DNA from: an uncultured Monoglobus sp.
Lineage (GTDB): Bacteria > Bacillota > Clostridia > Monoglobales > Monoglobaceae
Length of the DNA stretch: 64,000 bases
Assembly (NCBI GenBank): GCA_947628795.1
Contig: CANRBF010000003.1
Span: 174,458-238,457 of the forward strand
Reading direction: 5' to 3'
Below are positions 52,696 through 61,642 of this stretch, piece after piece (the first letter of the stretch is position 1; each line of letters starts with the position of its first letter). The notes beneath the pieces were generated by a model. That model saw only the letters and a list, made by a program, of their open reading frames with translations, had not been told where the DNA came from and searched no databases. Position numbers and translations under genes: made by a program.

Positions 52696-53549
52696 TCCTT
52701 AACTCCCTCATCAGAATTATTATTGTCGTTATTGTCCTTATTTTTATCCTTCGAGCTCTCATCATCGACGCCGCCGATCAGTTCCTTTTCCTCAAGAAAA
52801 CCGGCAAGCGCCTCGGTGTTGTCGAAAATATACTCATAGTCAAAGCCGCTCGTCTGGGTGAATATCACCTCGGCTCCGACCTCGCCCGCGGCAGCGAGCT
52901 TGTCGGAAATATTAAGCGCGCTGTCGGTTATGAGCAGCTTTGCCTCCGCGTCTTTAAGAGCCTCCGCTATACCCTCTTTGCCGCCGAGATCGTTGTATTG
53001 CTTAACGTTAAGCAACGGCACTCCGTATTGAAGCGCCAAGTCCACGTCAAACTCGGGAGCCGCCGGGATCGGCACATAGAGGGCGTTTAGGTCAAACACC
53101 TTTTCGGCTATGGCCCTGACGTTGATCGGACGCGACAAAAACACCGCGCCGCCCACCGTGTTATTTATTTTGGCGGCGACGCCGGCGTATGAGTAATCAA
53201 CGCCGCACTTCACCTTTTCGGGATCGGCCGTTACGGAAATATTCCGCGGCACGGTTGGGCGTATCAGTTTAATAAGCGGTATTTTCATGTCCTCCGCAAC
53301 GTTCAGCGCGGCAAGCGAGCCGTGGGCGCCCGGAGTGCGGATCGAGTCGATTATCGCGCCGACGCGGTTTTGCCTCACAATGCGCGCGAGGCCCCTGTAG
53401 CTCAGTTTTCCGACGATCACGTCGCCCTTACCGAAACCGCCGGCCGCGGCGAGATCCTCAAAATGAAAAATATAATCGGCGTTGGCCCGGGTCAGGCAGT
53501 CGCTTATCTCGCGGGCTCCGCGCCCGCCGCTTGAAAGTATCAGCAGCAT
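52692..53549 (-). CDS. CobK/CbiJ-like protein of unknown function
   Basis: 285 residues, cytosolic. The layout resembles precorrin-6A reductase (CobK/CbiJ): a first Rossmann-like strand and turn LLILSSGGRGAREISDCL in place of LGGT-EGR, a strand-helix AIIDSIRTPGAHGSLAALNV where CobK has DATHPYA...NA, IPLIKLIRPTVP where CobK has PYLRLERP, and a late LLITDSALN segment. The catalytic-site residues differ, and the last 25 residues are a disordered Lys/Asp/Asn tail (NNDNNNSDEG). No cobalamin genes are nearby. It lies three bases after a zinc-ribbon gene and overlaps cmk. A divergent reductase or a nucleotide-binding relative is possible; assignment is tentative. Confidence 0.65.
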   Translation of the reverse strand: MLLILSSGGRGAREISDCLTRANADYIFHFEDLAAAGGFGKGDVIVGKLSYRGLARIVRQNRVGAIIDSIRTPGAHGSLAALNVAEDMKIPLIKLIRPTVPRNISVTADPEKVKCGVDYSYAGVAAKINNTVGGAVFLSRPINVRAIAEKVFDLNALYVPIPAAPEFDVDLALQYGVPLLNVKQYNDLGGKEGIAEALKDAEAKLLITDSALNISDKLAAAGEVGAEVIFTQTSGFDYEYIFDNTEALAGFLEEKELIGGVDDESSKDKNKDNNDNNNSDEGVKE

Positions 53550-53552
53550 AGT

Positions 53553-54017
53553 CTACTCTGCCGCGCCTTCCGTCGTAACTTCCGGCTCAGCCGCTTCGGA
53601 CTCGCTTTGCGGCGGGGTATAATACTCCTGCTCTCCGCCTACCTCGGCTTCCTTGTCGACCGCCAGCTTGGCGCCGCACTCGGGGCAGAAATTATTTTCG
53701 TCCTTAACGCTTTTGCCGCACTGCGGGCACTTTACCATTGACTTGTAATTGTCAAGCTGATTCTCATATTCGCCGATCTGCTTAGTAAGCTCGTCGATTC
53801 TGGCGCATTTTTCCTTAACTATCTCGTCAAGCGGAGTGTTGTTTTTGTAGCTGTCATACACGGCGCCGCCTATCTCCTCTTTGATGTCCTTGATCTCGCC
53901 CTTAGCCTCGTACATGGCGTACTTGATCTTGGAGAATTCCACAACCTCTCCGGATTTCTTTCCAACGGTCTGAGCCGCAGAGCCCACCGCGTTTTTAACC
54001 TTCTCTAAAAAATCCAT
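53553..54017 (-). CDS. Coiled-coil zinc-ribbon protein
   Basis: 154 residues: a helical, coiled-coil-like first 95 residues (MDFLEKVKNAVGSAAQTVGKKSGEVV ... ELTKQIGEYENQL) and a zinc ribbon CPQCGKSVKDENNFCPECG near 97-115, then an acidic Glu/Thr tail. No transmembrane segment. Such proteins are common in Clostridia and have no known role. It precedes the CobK-like gene by three bases, and so is part of the same transcript. Confidence 0.75.
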   Translation of the reverse strand: MDFLEKVKNAVGSAAQTVGKKSGEVVEFSKIKYAMYEAKGEIKDIKEEIGGAVYDSYKNNTPLDEIVKEKCARIDELTKQIGEYENQLDNYKSMVKCPQCGKSVKDENNFCPECGAKLAVDKEAEVGGEQEYYTPPQSESEAAEPEVTTEGAAE

Positions 54018-54047
54018 ATTAACATCTCCTTATATAAAATTATTTAT

Positions 54048-55142
54048 TTACACGTTGAACCTGAACAGAACTATGTCTCCGTCCTTCATGACGTACTCCT
54101 TGCCCTCGGAACGGACAAGACCTTTTTCCTTTGCGGCATTCATCGAGCCGCAGGCCATAAGATCGTCAAAATGCACCACCTCGGCGCGAATAAAGCCGCG
54201 CTCGAAATCGGTGTGTATCTTTCCGGCCGCCTGAGGCGCCTTGGTGCCTTTTGTTATCGTCCACGCTCTGACCTCGGGTTTTCCGGCGGTCAGATAGCTT
54301 ATGAGGCCGAGCAGGGTATAGCTCGCCTTTATCAGCTTGTCAAGGCCGGACTCTGAAGCGCCGAGCTCGTCCAAAAACATCTGCTTCTCATCTTTGTCAA
54401 GCCCCGCGATCTCCTCCTCTATTTTTGCCGAGATAACCATCACTTCCGCCTTGTCGGCGGCGGCGTACTCCCTGATCTGCTTGACAAACTCGTTATTATC
54501 CTCATCGGCGTAATCATCCTCCGCCACATTCGCGGCGTAGATCACGGGCTTCATGGTAAGCAGCGAGACCTCGTCAAGCGTCTCAAGCTCGTCATCGGTC
54601 ATGTCAAGCGACCGCGCGGTCTTTCCGCTCTCCAGATGCGCCTTGAGCTTCTCATAAAACTTCTGATGGAACAGATATTTTTTCTCTCCGCCCCGTATCG
54701 ACTTCATGATCTTGTCGATCCTTCTATCAAGTATTTCCAGATCGGACATGATTAATTCAAAATTGATAGTTTCGATATCGCGCACCGGGTCGATGCTGCC
54801 GTCGACATGGACTATGTTGCTGTCCTCAAAAGCGCGTACAACATGCACGATCGCGTCAACCTCGCGGATGTTCGACAAAAACTTGTTGCCCAGTCCCTCG
54901 CCTCGGCTGGCGCCCTTTACCAGACCCGCGATATCCACAAACTCGATCACCGCGTATGTGGTCTTGTCCGGATGATACATCTCGGCCAGCGCGTCTATCC
55001 TCTTATCGGGCACCAAAACGGTGCCAACGTTGGGCTCTATCGTGCAGAACGGATAATTCGCGGACTCGGCGCCCGCCTGGGTTATCGCGTTAAACAGCGT
55101 GCTTTTTCCCACGTTGGGCAGTCCGACAATTCCTAATTTCAT
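54048..55142 (-). CDS. ychF: Redox-regulated ATPase YchF
   Basis: 364 residues of the Obg-family ATPase YchF/OLA1. G1 GLPNVGKSTLFNAIT, the TIEPNVGTV switch region, DIAGLVKGASRGEGLGNKFL (G3), NVAEDD (the N-x-x-E in place of NKxD that gives ATP preference), and a C-terminal TGS domain (RAWTITKGTKAPQAAGKIHTDFERGFIRAEV). It binds ribosomes and is tied to stress responses. ATG 55142; 30 bases after glmM. Confidence 0.96.
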   Translation of the reverse strand: MKLGIVGLPNVGKSTLFNAITQAGAESANYPFCTIEPNVGTVLVPDKRIDALAEMYHPDKTTYAVIEFVDIAGLVKGASRGEGLGNKFLSNIREVDAIVHVVRAFEDSNIVHVDGSIDPVRDIETINFELIMSDLEILDRRIDKIMKSIRGGEKKYLFHQKFYEKLKAHLESGKTARSLDMTDDELETLDEVSLLTMKPVIYAANVAEDDYADEDNNEFVKQIREYAAADKAEVMVISAKIEEEIAGLDKDEKQMFLDELGASESGLDKLIKASYTLLGLISYLTAGKPEVRAWTITKGTKAPQAAGKIHTDFERGFIRAEVVHFDDLMACGSMNAAKEKGLVRSEGKEYVMKDGDIVLFRFNV

Positions 55143-55172
55143 TTATGTTTCCTCTTTTCGTATATTATTGGT

Positions 55173-56528
55173 CTAATTCAGCTTTTCCTCAAAAAGATCG
55201 GCAAGCTCACGCGCCCTCTTGGTGATAAGCTCAACGTCCTTGCCCTCTATCATAACTCTGACCAAAGGCTCGGTTCCTGACGGGCGGATAAGCACCCTGC
55301 CGCTGTTTTCGAACTCTTTTTCAAGCGTTTCTATCGCTTCCCTGATCTCGGGGAACTTCATGTAGTTTTCCTCATTTTTAAGCTCGTTTTTAACGACCGC
55401 GTTGATCAGCACCTGCGGATATATCTGCATTATACCTGCCAGCTCGGACGACTTTTTGCCGCTACGCTTTATCACGTCGGCAAGCTGTATGCCTGTCACC
55501 AGACCGTCGCCGGTTGTGTTGTGCTCAAGCAGTATCACATGGCCCGACTGCTCGCCGCCGATCTTATGTTCATGCTTGAGCATTTCCTCAAGCACGTAGC
55601 GGTCGCCGACCTTGGTGCGCTTGATATTGATGCCGTATTCATCGCCCATAACAAAGAATCCCAGGTTGCTCATAACGGTGGCTACAACCGTGTTGTCGGG
55701 CAGTCGGCCGTTTTTCTTCATATCGAGAGCGAGTATCGTCATGATCCTGTCGCCGTCGATTATCCCGCCGTTTTCATCAACCGCCAGAACGCGGTCCGCG
55801 TCGCCGTCAAAGGCGAGACCCAGATCCGCGCCGCACTGTTTTACAAACTCGGTCAGCGCCTCAAGATGCGTCGAGCCGCAGTCCTTGTTTATATTGATGC
55901 CGTCGGGCTTGTTGTTTATAACTCTCACCTCGGCGCCCAGACCTTTAAGCGCCTTTTCGGCCGTCACGCTTGATGCGCCGTTGGCGCAGTCTATCGCGAT
56001 CTTCATTCCCGAAAGGTCGCCGCCGCAGGTGCTTTTGGCGAACTCTATGTATTTGTCGACAAGCGTGTCGTCGTACGTTATATGTCCTATATTTTCATGG
56101 GTGGGCGCGCCGACCTCCTCGGCGCCGTCAAGAATTATCGCCTCGATGCGCTCCTCAAGCTCGTCGCTGAGCTTGTAGCCTGAGCCGCTGAAATACTTGA
56201 TACCGTTATGCTCAAACGGGTTATGCGACGCAGAGATCATAACTCCCGCGTCGAATCCCTCGCTGCGCACCAGATGCGCTATCGCGGGTGTGGGTATCAC
56301 TCCCGCTATGACCGCCTCGGCGCCCACGCTGCATATTCCCGCGACAAGGGCGCACTCCAAAATGCCGCCCGATATACGGGTGTCGCGTCCCACAAGAATT
56401 CTGGGCTTCCTGTCGCCCGCTGAGGTCAGGACGTGCGCCCCGGCCTTTCCTATTTTAAACGCCAACTCGGGAGTCAATTCCTTGTTGGCTATTCCCCGAA
56501 CTCCGTCGGTTCCGAATAATCTTCCCAT
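55173..56528 (-). CDS. glmM: Phosphoglucosamine mutase
   Basis: Converts glucosamine 6-phosphate to the 1-phosphate for UDP-GlcNAc. 451 residues from ATG 56528 (AAAGGG ten bases upstream; an in-frame GTG two codons earlier is closer). Start [15 protein letters not shown], phospho-Ser101 in [13 protein letters not shown], metal loop FDGDADR, and [12 protein letters not shown] at the end. It follows the c-di-AMP cyclase gene cluster, as usual in Firmicutes, but has its own consensus promoter and a dispersed repeat in its leader. Confidence 0.97.
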   Translation of the reverse strand: MGRLFGTDGVRGIANKELTPELAFKIGKAGAHVLTSAGDRKPRILVGRDTRISGGILECALVAGICSVGAEAVIAGVIPTPAIAHLVRSEGFDAGVMISASHNPFEHNGIKYFSGSGYKLSDELEERIEAIILDGAEEVGAPTHENIGHITYDDTLVDKYIEFAKSTCGGDLSGMKIAIDCANGASSVTAEKALKGLGAEVRVINNKPDGININKDCGSTHLEALTEFVKQCGADLGLAFDGDADRVLAVDENGGIIDGDRIMTILALDMKKNGRLPDNTVVATVMSNLGFFVMGDEYGINIKRTKVGDRYVLEEMLKHEHKIGGEQSGHVILLEHNTTGDGLVTGIQLADVIKRSGKKSSELAGIMQIYPQVLINAVVKNELKNEENYMKFPEIREAIETLEKEFENSGRVLIRPSGTEPLVRVMIEGKDVELITKRARELADLFEEKLN

Positions 56529-56540
56529 CGTCACAAATCC

Positions 56541-56571
56541 CTTTCGCTAATCGCTATTCTCTATGTTATTA
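56541..56571. repeat. Dispersed TAGCGA-type repeat, copy 3
   Basis: CTTTCGCTAATCGCTATTC then TCTATGTTATTA, overlapping the glmM -10 box by four bases; in this copy the unit forms most of the glmM leader. Confidence 0.55.
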
Positions 56572-56596
56572 TACGCCAATATATTCCTTTTGTCAA
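56568..56596 (-). promoter_or_regulatory. Perfect promoter of the glmM unit
   Basis: TTGACA (56591-56596), 17 bases, TATAAT (56568-56573) on the minus strand. It may drive glmM through ispH-rpsA. Confidence 0.87.
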
Positions 56597-56623
56597 ATAA
56601 TATTTTGTTATTTCGCGCCGCCC

Positions 56624-58180
56624 CTAGTTAAGCGACAAAACTGCTTTTATGCCGTCCAAAGCGGCGCTCATGATGCCGCCCGCGTATCCCGCGCCCTCGC
56701 CGAGCGGGAACAGTCCGCGCACGCCCACAGCCTGAAAATCACTGCCGCGCGTTATCCTCACGGGTGCCGACGTTCTGGACTCTATCGCGGTCAGCACTCC
56801 GTCTCCGCTCATAAATCCGGGTATCTTGGTTTCAAAATATTTTAATCCCTCGGTCAGCGTTTTTGAAACAAACGGCGGCAGACAGCCGCGCAGATCGAAA
56901 GGCTTCACGCATCCCGTATAGCTCGGAACAACGCTTCCCAAATCCGCCGAAAACGTGCTTTCGGCAAACTCTCTCGCAAGCTGCGCGGGCGCGGAATAGT
57001 CTCCGCCCCCTGCTCTGAAGGCTGATTCCTCATACTTTCGCTGGAAATCGACTCCTGCCAATGGGTGAGAGCTGCCGAAATCCTCGGGGCGCACCGTGAC
57101 GACCAGCGCGCTGTTGGCGTTTTTGCCCCCGCGCTTGTGGCCGCTCATGCCGTTGACCGCGAGACGGCCGGGCTCGGACGAGGCGTTCACCACAACTCCG
57201 CCCGGGCACATGCAGAACGAATAGCAGCTTCTGTCCTTTCCGTTATATACCAGCTTATAATCGGCGGGCGGCAGACTTTCCCAAACATCTCCGTGCTGGG
57301 CTCGGCCTATAAATCTCTGCTCATGCTCGATCCGAACGCCCGCGGCGAACGGCTTTTGCTCCGTTTTGACTCCCGCTTCATGCAGCATTTTATAAGTGTC
57401 GCGGCTGCTGTGGCCTATCGCCAGCAGAAGCATGCCGCACTTTAAGGCCTCCGAGCCGTTAAGCTCGATCTCGGTCAGGCTTCCGCCCTCGATTTTTATA
57501 TTTGTGAGCGTCGTGCCAAATCTGATCTCGCAGCCGAGCCGCAAAAGCTCGGCGCGCATATTTTTCAGCACCGCCCGAAGCTTGTCCGTTCCGATATGAG
57601 GCTTGGCGTTATACAGTATGTCCTCGGGCGCGCCGAATTTCGCGAAGGTCTCAAGTATAAATCTCTGACGCTTGTCCTTGTTTCCCGTGTTAAGCTTTCC
57701 GTCCGAAAACGTCCCCGCTCCGCCCTCGCCGAACTGGACGTTGGAATTTTTATTAAGCTTTCCCGTTTTCCAAAATCGCTCGACCGACTCGGCGCGCTTT
57801 TCCACCGGCTCGCCCCGCTCTATTATAAGAGGCGGATCGCCGCGCAGCGCCAGCAGATAAGCCGCGAACAGGCCGCACGGACCCATCCCGACCACAACCG
57901 GTCTTGAATCAGCTTTCTCCATCGGCTTTATCTCGATTTTACCGTCTGCGAGGCGCGATATATTTTTCGCGCCTTGAAGCTCGATCCCGTCCGGCGCGTC
58001 TGCCGCGACAGCGTACACAAAATGCACGTCTCTCTTGCGGCGCGCGTCGATTGAGCGGCGATATATCCTGAAATTTTCGGCATAAATTAAGCTGTGCCGC
58101 GCTGTATCCTGCGCGGCAAGCAACACATCTTCAATTTTATGGTCGATCGGCATTTTGATATTATTGATTATTATCCGCAC
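56624..58180 (-). CDS. COG2509-family FAD-dependent dehydrogenase
   Basis: 518 residues. After a 75-residue N-terminal domain comes the FAD loop VVVGMGPCGLFAAYLLA near 95, LIIERGEPVEKRAESVERFW, NVQFGEGGAGTFSDGKLNT, and the C-terminal FAD segment GLFPLGEGAGYAGGIMSAALDG. This fits the broadly distributed COG2509 (uncharacterised FAD-dependent dehydrogenases) group, often found next to cdaA, ybbR and glmM in Clostridia; the substrate is unknown. The start is GTG 58180 (GGAGG upstream), 20 bases inside ybbR, so they are translationally coupled. Confidence 0.9.
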   Translation of the reverse strand: MRIIINNIKMPIDHKIEDVLLAAQDTARHSLIYAENFRIYRRSIDARRKRDVHFVYAVAADAPDGIELQGAKNISRLADGKIEIKPMEKADSRPVVVGMGPCGLFAAYLLALRGDPPLIIERGEPVEKRAESVERFWKTGKLNKNSNVQFGEGGAGTFSDGKLNTGNKDKRQRFILETFAKFGAPEDILYNAKPHIGTDKLRAVLKNMRAELLRLGCEIRFGTTLTNIKIEGGSLTEIELNGSEALKCGMLLLAIGHSSRDTYKMLHEAGVKTEQKPFAAGVRIEHEQRFIGRAQHGDVWESLPPADYKLVYNGKDRSCYSFCMCPGGVVVNASSEPGRLAVNGMSGHKRGGKNANSALVVTVRPEDFGSSHPLAGVDFQRKYEESAFRAGGGDYSAPAQLAREFAESTFSADLGSVVPSYTGCVKPFDLRGCLPPFVSKTLTEGLKYFETKIPGFMSGDGVLTAIESRTSAPVRITRGSDFQAVGVRGLFPLGEGAGYAGGIMSAALDGIKAVLSLN

Positions 58181-59126
58181 TTATCTTGACCTCCGTAATA
58201 TCATCGGCCGTTTTCGCCCACGACGGCAAATTAAGCTTAACGGTCGCTTCACCGGTTTTTTCAAAATCGCTCAAGGTGATCGGCTGCGTCAGAACATTCA
58301 CCGCCTCGGACAGCCGACTGTTATCCCCGTAGATCGTGACGGTCTCGGGCTCGCAGCTGAGCGTGGCGCCCTGCAGCGTTCCGTCCCTGTTTGGCACTAT
58401 CGGCACCGTTTTTTCTTTGTACAGCAGACACTCGGCGGTTATCTCGGGATTGCTGTTCCATATCCAGCGGATCTCGCGCTCGGGAAGTTCCTGCCCCGAA
58501 CTGTTGTACAGCTTGACGGCGCAGTCCTGAGACAAGACACCCTGATTATAGGCCGAGTAATTTGTGTTTATAAGGTCGATATTAACTCCGGCGTATGCCA
58601 CCTCGTCAATATTTGATTGGGCGCCGAAAATTCTGATATTGTTCTGCGACAATGTGAAATCGCCGTGGCGGTAGCCGCTGAGCACCTCGCCCGTGCTGGT
58701 GCAGTTCACGTCGACATCTTTATATTTCGTAGTCTCAACGTAAACATCCACCGCCGACGGGGTGTAGCTCACCACATCGCCGTACTGACTCTCCACATTG
58801 AGATTCACCGTTACGGTCGCGCCGTCCTCCAGCTTTGATAGGTCGATCTCGGAAAAATCAAGAGTCGCTCTTATATTGCCCAGATCAAAATTCGACATAA
58901 CGCGGCGGCTGCCCTCGATCCTGACGTTGGCGCCGAGCACCGAAAGCCGCTCTATACAATAGCCGTTGTCGCTGAAAACGTTGTCGTTTACGGTAGTGAT
59001 CGGCACATCGCGGAATGTTTTGTCCGCGGGCGCGTCGTTAATAACTATAATATACGTCCAAAGAACTATCGCCGCAATGAGCGATATGACCATCAGGAGA
59101 ATATTGCTTGAAAAAATCCTTCTCAA
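58161..59126 (-). CDS. ybbR: YbbR/CdaR-type regulator of the c-di-AMP cyclase
   Basis: 321 residues: one N-terminal membrane helix (about 9-28, ILLMVISLIAAIVLWTYII) and an outside part with about three YbbR domains (the VPITTVNDNVF, VDVNCTSTGEVLSGY and VPIVPNRDGTLQ starts). CdaR binds and modulates the membrane cyclase CdaA. The start is TTG 59126 (AAAGGAG upstream), two bases after cdaA. Confidence 0.92.
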   Translation of the reverse strand: MRRIFSSNILLMVISLIAAIVLWTYIIVINDAPADKTFRDVPITTVNDNVFSDNGYCIERLSVLGANVRIEGSRRVMSNFDLGNIRATLDFSEIDLSKLEDGATVTVNLNVESQYGDVVSYTPSAVDVYVETTKYKDVDVNCTSTGEVLSGYRHGDFTLSQNNIRIFGAQSNIDEVAYAGVNIDLINTNYSAYNQGVLSQDCAVKLYNSSGQELPEREIRWIWNSNPEITAECLLYKEKTVPIVPNRDGTLQGATLSCEPETVTIYGDNSRLSEAVNVLTQPITLSDFEKTGEATVKLNLPSWAKTADDITEVKISADNNQ

Positions 59127-59128
59127 AT

Positions 59129-59977
59129 CTATCTCTCCTTTCTGTCGAGAATACTGCGGATCGACCGCGGTTTCTTTTCATCGGGCACAATGCCCATAAG
59201 CTCGCTGAGCGTGCTTTTGAGCGAATCCTCATTGAGTCCGCGGTACAGCACGCCCTTGTGGGCGACCGAGATTATTCCGGTCTCCTCGGACACGATAACG
59301 ACAACAACGTTCGACTCCTCGGAAATACCTAATCCCGCTCTGTGACGGGTGCCCAGGTCGCTGGTTATGTTCGGGTTGTGCGAAAGCGGCAGCACGCAGG
59401 CGGCCAGCGCGATCCTGTTGTCGCGGATAATGACCGCGCCGTCGTGCAGCGGCGTGTTGGGTACAAATATGTTTTTAAGCAGCGCCGCCGATACCGACGA
59501 GTCGATTGCGACCCCGCCGCTTATGAGCGAGTTCACGTCGGAATTCTGCTCAATGACGATCAGAGCGCCGGTCTTGGTCTTGGACATATCCGCGGACGCT
59601 TCGGCGACCCGGGCTATCATCTCAAGGGTCTTGAGCTGCTCGCCGCTTTCGCTGATAAACCAACTGCTTATTCTTGTTTTTCCTATCTGGTCAAGCACTC
59701 GCCTCAGCTCCGGCTGGAATATTACAACCAACGCAATAACTCCTATCTGAGCGCAGCTGCTCAAAATATATGACGTGACATGCAGGTTCATGAGATACAC
59801 GACCTGAACCAGAATGATTATTATAAGCACGCCCTTGAGCAGGCGCACCGTGTGGCTGTCGCGAATGAATTTCAGCACGAAATATATCATTACAGCCACA
59901 AGTATTATGTCGATAATGTCGGCGATTCTGAGCAATGAAATCTGATCAGCCGCCGAGCTTATAAAGTTTTCAAACAA
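59129..59977 (-). CDS. cdaA: Diadenylate cyclase CdaA
   Basis: Makes cyclic di-AMP from ATP; c-di-AMP controls potassium and osmotic balance and wall strength. 282 residues: three membrane helices in 1-90, then the DAC domain with DGA at 179-181 (NTPLHDGAVII) and RHR at 211-213 (GTRHRAGLG). The start is TTG 59977 with GGGGTG five bases upstream. The tract before it is a dispersed repeat and contains no promoter I can see, so it may be read from proS. Confidence 0.96.
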   Translation of the reverse strand: MFENFISSAADQISLLRIADIIDIILVAVMIYFVLKFIRDSHTVRLLKGVLIIIILVQVVYLMNLHVTSYILSSCAQIGVIALVVIFQPELRRVLDQIGKTRISSWFISESGEQLKTLEMIARVAEASADMSKTKTGALIVIEQNSDVNSLISGGVAIDSSVSAALLKNIFVPNTPLHDGAVIIRDNRIALAACVLPLSHNPNITSDLGTRHRAGLGISEESNVVVVIVSEETGIISVAHKGVLYRGLNEDSLKSTLSELMGIVPDEKKPRSIRSILDRKER

Positions 59978-59988
59978 AGAATCACCCC

Positions 59989-60035
59989 ACTATTCGCTAT
60001 TCGCTATTCGCTAATCGCTAATTACTACGTTAGTA
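59989..60035. repeat. Dispersed TAGCGA-type repeat, copy 4
   Basis: ACTATTCGCTATTCGCTATT then CGCTAATCGCTAATTACTACGTTAGTA. On the minus strand the proS stop TAA (60032-60030) is part of the TACTAACGTAG end, exactly as for ttcA in copy 1. Four heptamer units are present, the longest copy. Confidence 0.7.
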
Positions 60036-61466
60036 GGCCTTGCCCCAGTATACCATGTGTTTGGCGGGCTTGCCGCAGCACACGCACTTGTCGCTGATCT
60101 GCTCCTGCTCAAAGGGTATGCAGCGCGATGTGGCCGTGGTGTCGTCTTTGATCTTGAGCTCGCAGGCCTCGTCGCCGCACCACATTGCCTTTACAAAGCC
60201 GCCCTTCTCGTCGATTATCTTCTTGAATTCCTCATAGTCGGACGCGGACGAGGTCTTGCTCTCGCGGTTCTCAAGTGCCGCGTCATACATCTGCTTCTGT
60301 ATCTTTTCCATAAGCTTTTCGAGCTCTTCCTCGATATTGTCAAGCGATACAAACGTCTTTTCGCGGTCAACGCGGCTCACAAGAACCGCCTGATTCTTTT
60401 CTATATCCTTGGGGCCTATCTCAATGCGCACCGGAATTCCGCGCATCTCGTACTCGCTGAACTTCCAGCCCGGTGACTTATCGCTCGCGTCGAGGCTTAC
60501 TCTGAACTTTTTGGAAAGTCTGTCCCTGAGCGCTTCGGCGGCCTCGGTAACGCCCGCTTTGTGCATGGCGATCGGGATTATCACCGCCTGGGTGGGAGCG
60601 ATCCTCGGAGGCAGCTTGAGACCCGCGTCGTCGCCATGAACCATGATTATCGCGCCTATGATCCTCGTCGACATGCCCCACGAGGTCTGGTGTACGTACT
60701 GCTGCTTGTTGTTTTCGTCAAGATACTGAATTCCGAAGGCTTTGGCAAAGCCGTCGCCGAAGTTGTGGCTGGTTCCCGACTGGAGCGCCTTGCCGTCGTG
60801 CATCATGCTCTCGATCGTGAAAGTCTCGGTCGCGCCCGCGAATTTTTCCCTGTCGGTTTTCTGCCCCTTTACCACGGGGATCGCCAGATATTCCTCGCAC
60901 ACCTTGGCGTAAATATTGAGCATCATTCTGGTGCGCTCCTCGGCCTCTTCCTGCGTGGCGTGAGCCGTGTGGCCCTCCTGCCACAGAAACTCGGTGTTTC
61001 TGAGGAACGGCCTTGTGGTCTTTTCCCATCTGACAACGCTGCACCACTGGTTATAGAGCTTGGGCAGGTCTCTGTATGACCTGATAATATCCGCGTAGTG
61101 GTCGCAGAAAAGCGTCTCGGACGTGGGGCGAACGCAGAGGCGCTCGGGCAGCTTTTCGCTGCCGCCGTGGGTCACCCACGCCACCTCGGGCGCGAAGCCC
61201 TCAACGTGATCCTTCTCCTTTTGGAGCAGGCTTTCGGGTATGAACATGGGCATAGCCACGTTCTGCACTCCCGTCTCTTTGAACAGCTTGTCGAGAGTGT
61301 GCTGTATATTCTCCCAGATGGCATAGCCGTAAGGCTGGAACACCATGCAGCCTCTGACCTTTGAGTAGCTGCAAAGCTCTGCCTTGCGCACGATATCCGT
61401 GTACCATTGAGCAAAATCCTCGTTCATCGAGGTTATTTCCTCTACCATTTTCTTGTTATCCGCCAT
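60030..61466 (-). CDS. proS: Prolyl-tRNA synthetase, archaeal/eukaryotic type
   Basis: 478 residues from ATG 61466 (GGAGG upstream; the frame extends further but lacks a site). The short architecture (no editing insert), [23 protein letters not shown], class II motif 2 ([17 protein letters not shown]) and motif 3, and the C-terminal zinc-binding module with [11 protein letters not shown] and CVCCGK mark the ProS type 3 group found in archaea, eukaryotes and many Clostridia. Its C-terminal KAY precedes a TAA that lies in a dispersed repeat. Confidence 0.95.
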   Translation of the reverse strand: MADNKKMVEEITSMNEDFAQWYTDIVRKAELCSYSKVRGCMVFQPYGYAIWENIQHTLDKLFKETGVQNVAMPMFIPESLLQKEKDHVEGFAPEVAWVTHGGSEKLPERLCVRPTSETLFCDHYADIIRSYRDLPKLYNQWCSVVRWEKTTRPFLRNTEFLWQEGHTAHATQEEAEERTRMMLNIYAKVCEEYLAIPVVKGQKTDREKFAGATETFTIESMMHDGKALQSGTSHNFGDGFAKAFGIQYLDENNKQQYVHQTSWGMSTRIIGAIIMVHGDDAGLKLPPRIAPTQAVIIPIAMHKAGVTEAAEALRDRLSKKFRVSLDASDKSPGWKFSEYEMRGIPVRIEIGPKDIEKNQAVLVSRVDREKTFVSLDNIEEELEKLMEKIQKQMYDAALENRESKTSSASDYEEFKKIIDEKGGFVKAMWCGDEACELKIKDDTTATSRCIPFEQEQISDKCVCCGKPAKHMVYWGKAY

Positions 61467-61528
61467 TTGAACATCCTCCAAAACTAAATATATACTAATG
61501 CCGCGGAATCCCGCGCATACTTATTTTT

Positions 61529-61557
61529 AGTATAAACGAAAACGGACTTGGTGTCAA
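61529..61557 (-). promoter_or_regulatory. Promoter of proS
   Basis: TTGACA (61552-61557), 17 bases, TATACT (61529-61534) on the minus strand; leader of about 55 bases, too short for a T-box. Confidence 0.8.
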
Positions 61558-61588
61558 GGCGGAGCGCGCATTTTAATTATTACAATCC

Positions 61589-61601
61589 TGTTACTGTAAC
61601 A
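61589..61601. promoter_or_regulatory. Palindrome TGTTACTGTAACA before asnB
   Basis: A perfect 13-base palindrome (TGTTAC-T-GTAACA) 42 bases before the asnB ATG and 32 bases upstream of the proS -35. It has operator-like symmetry; the regulator is unknown. Confidence 0.4.
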
Positions 61602-61642
61602 CATTTTAAGGCCTTGAATACTATAAACCGAGGTGATTTTCA

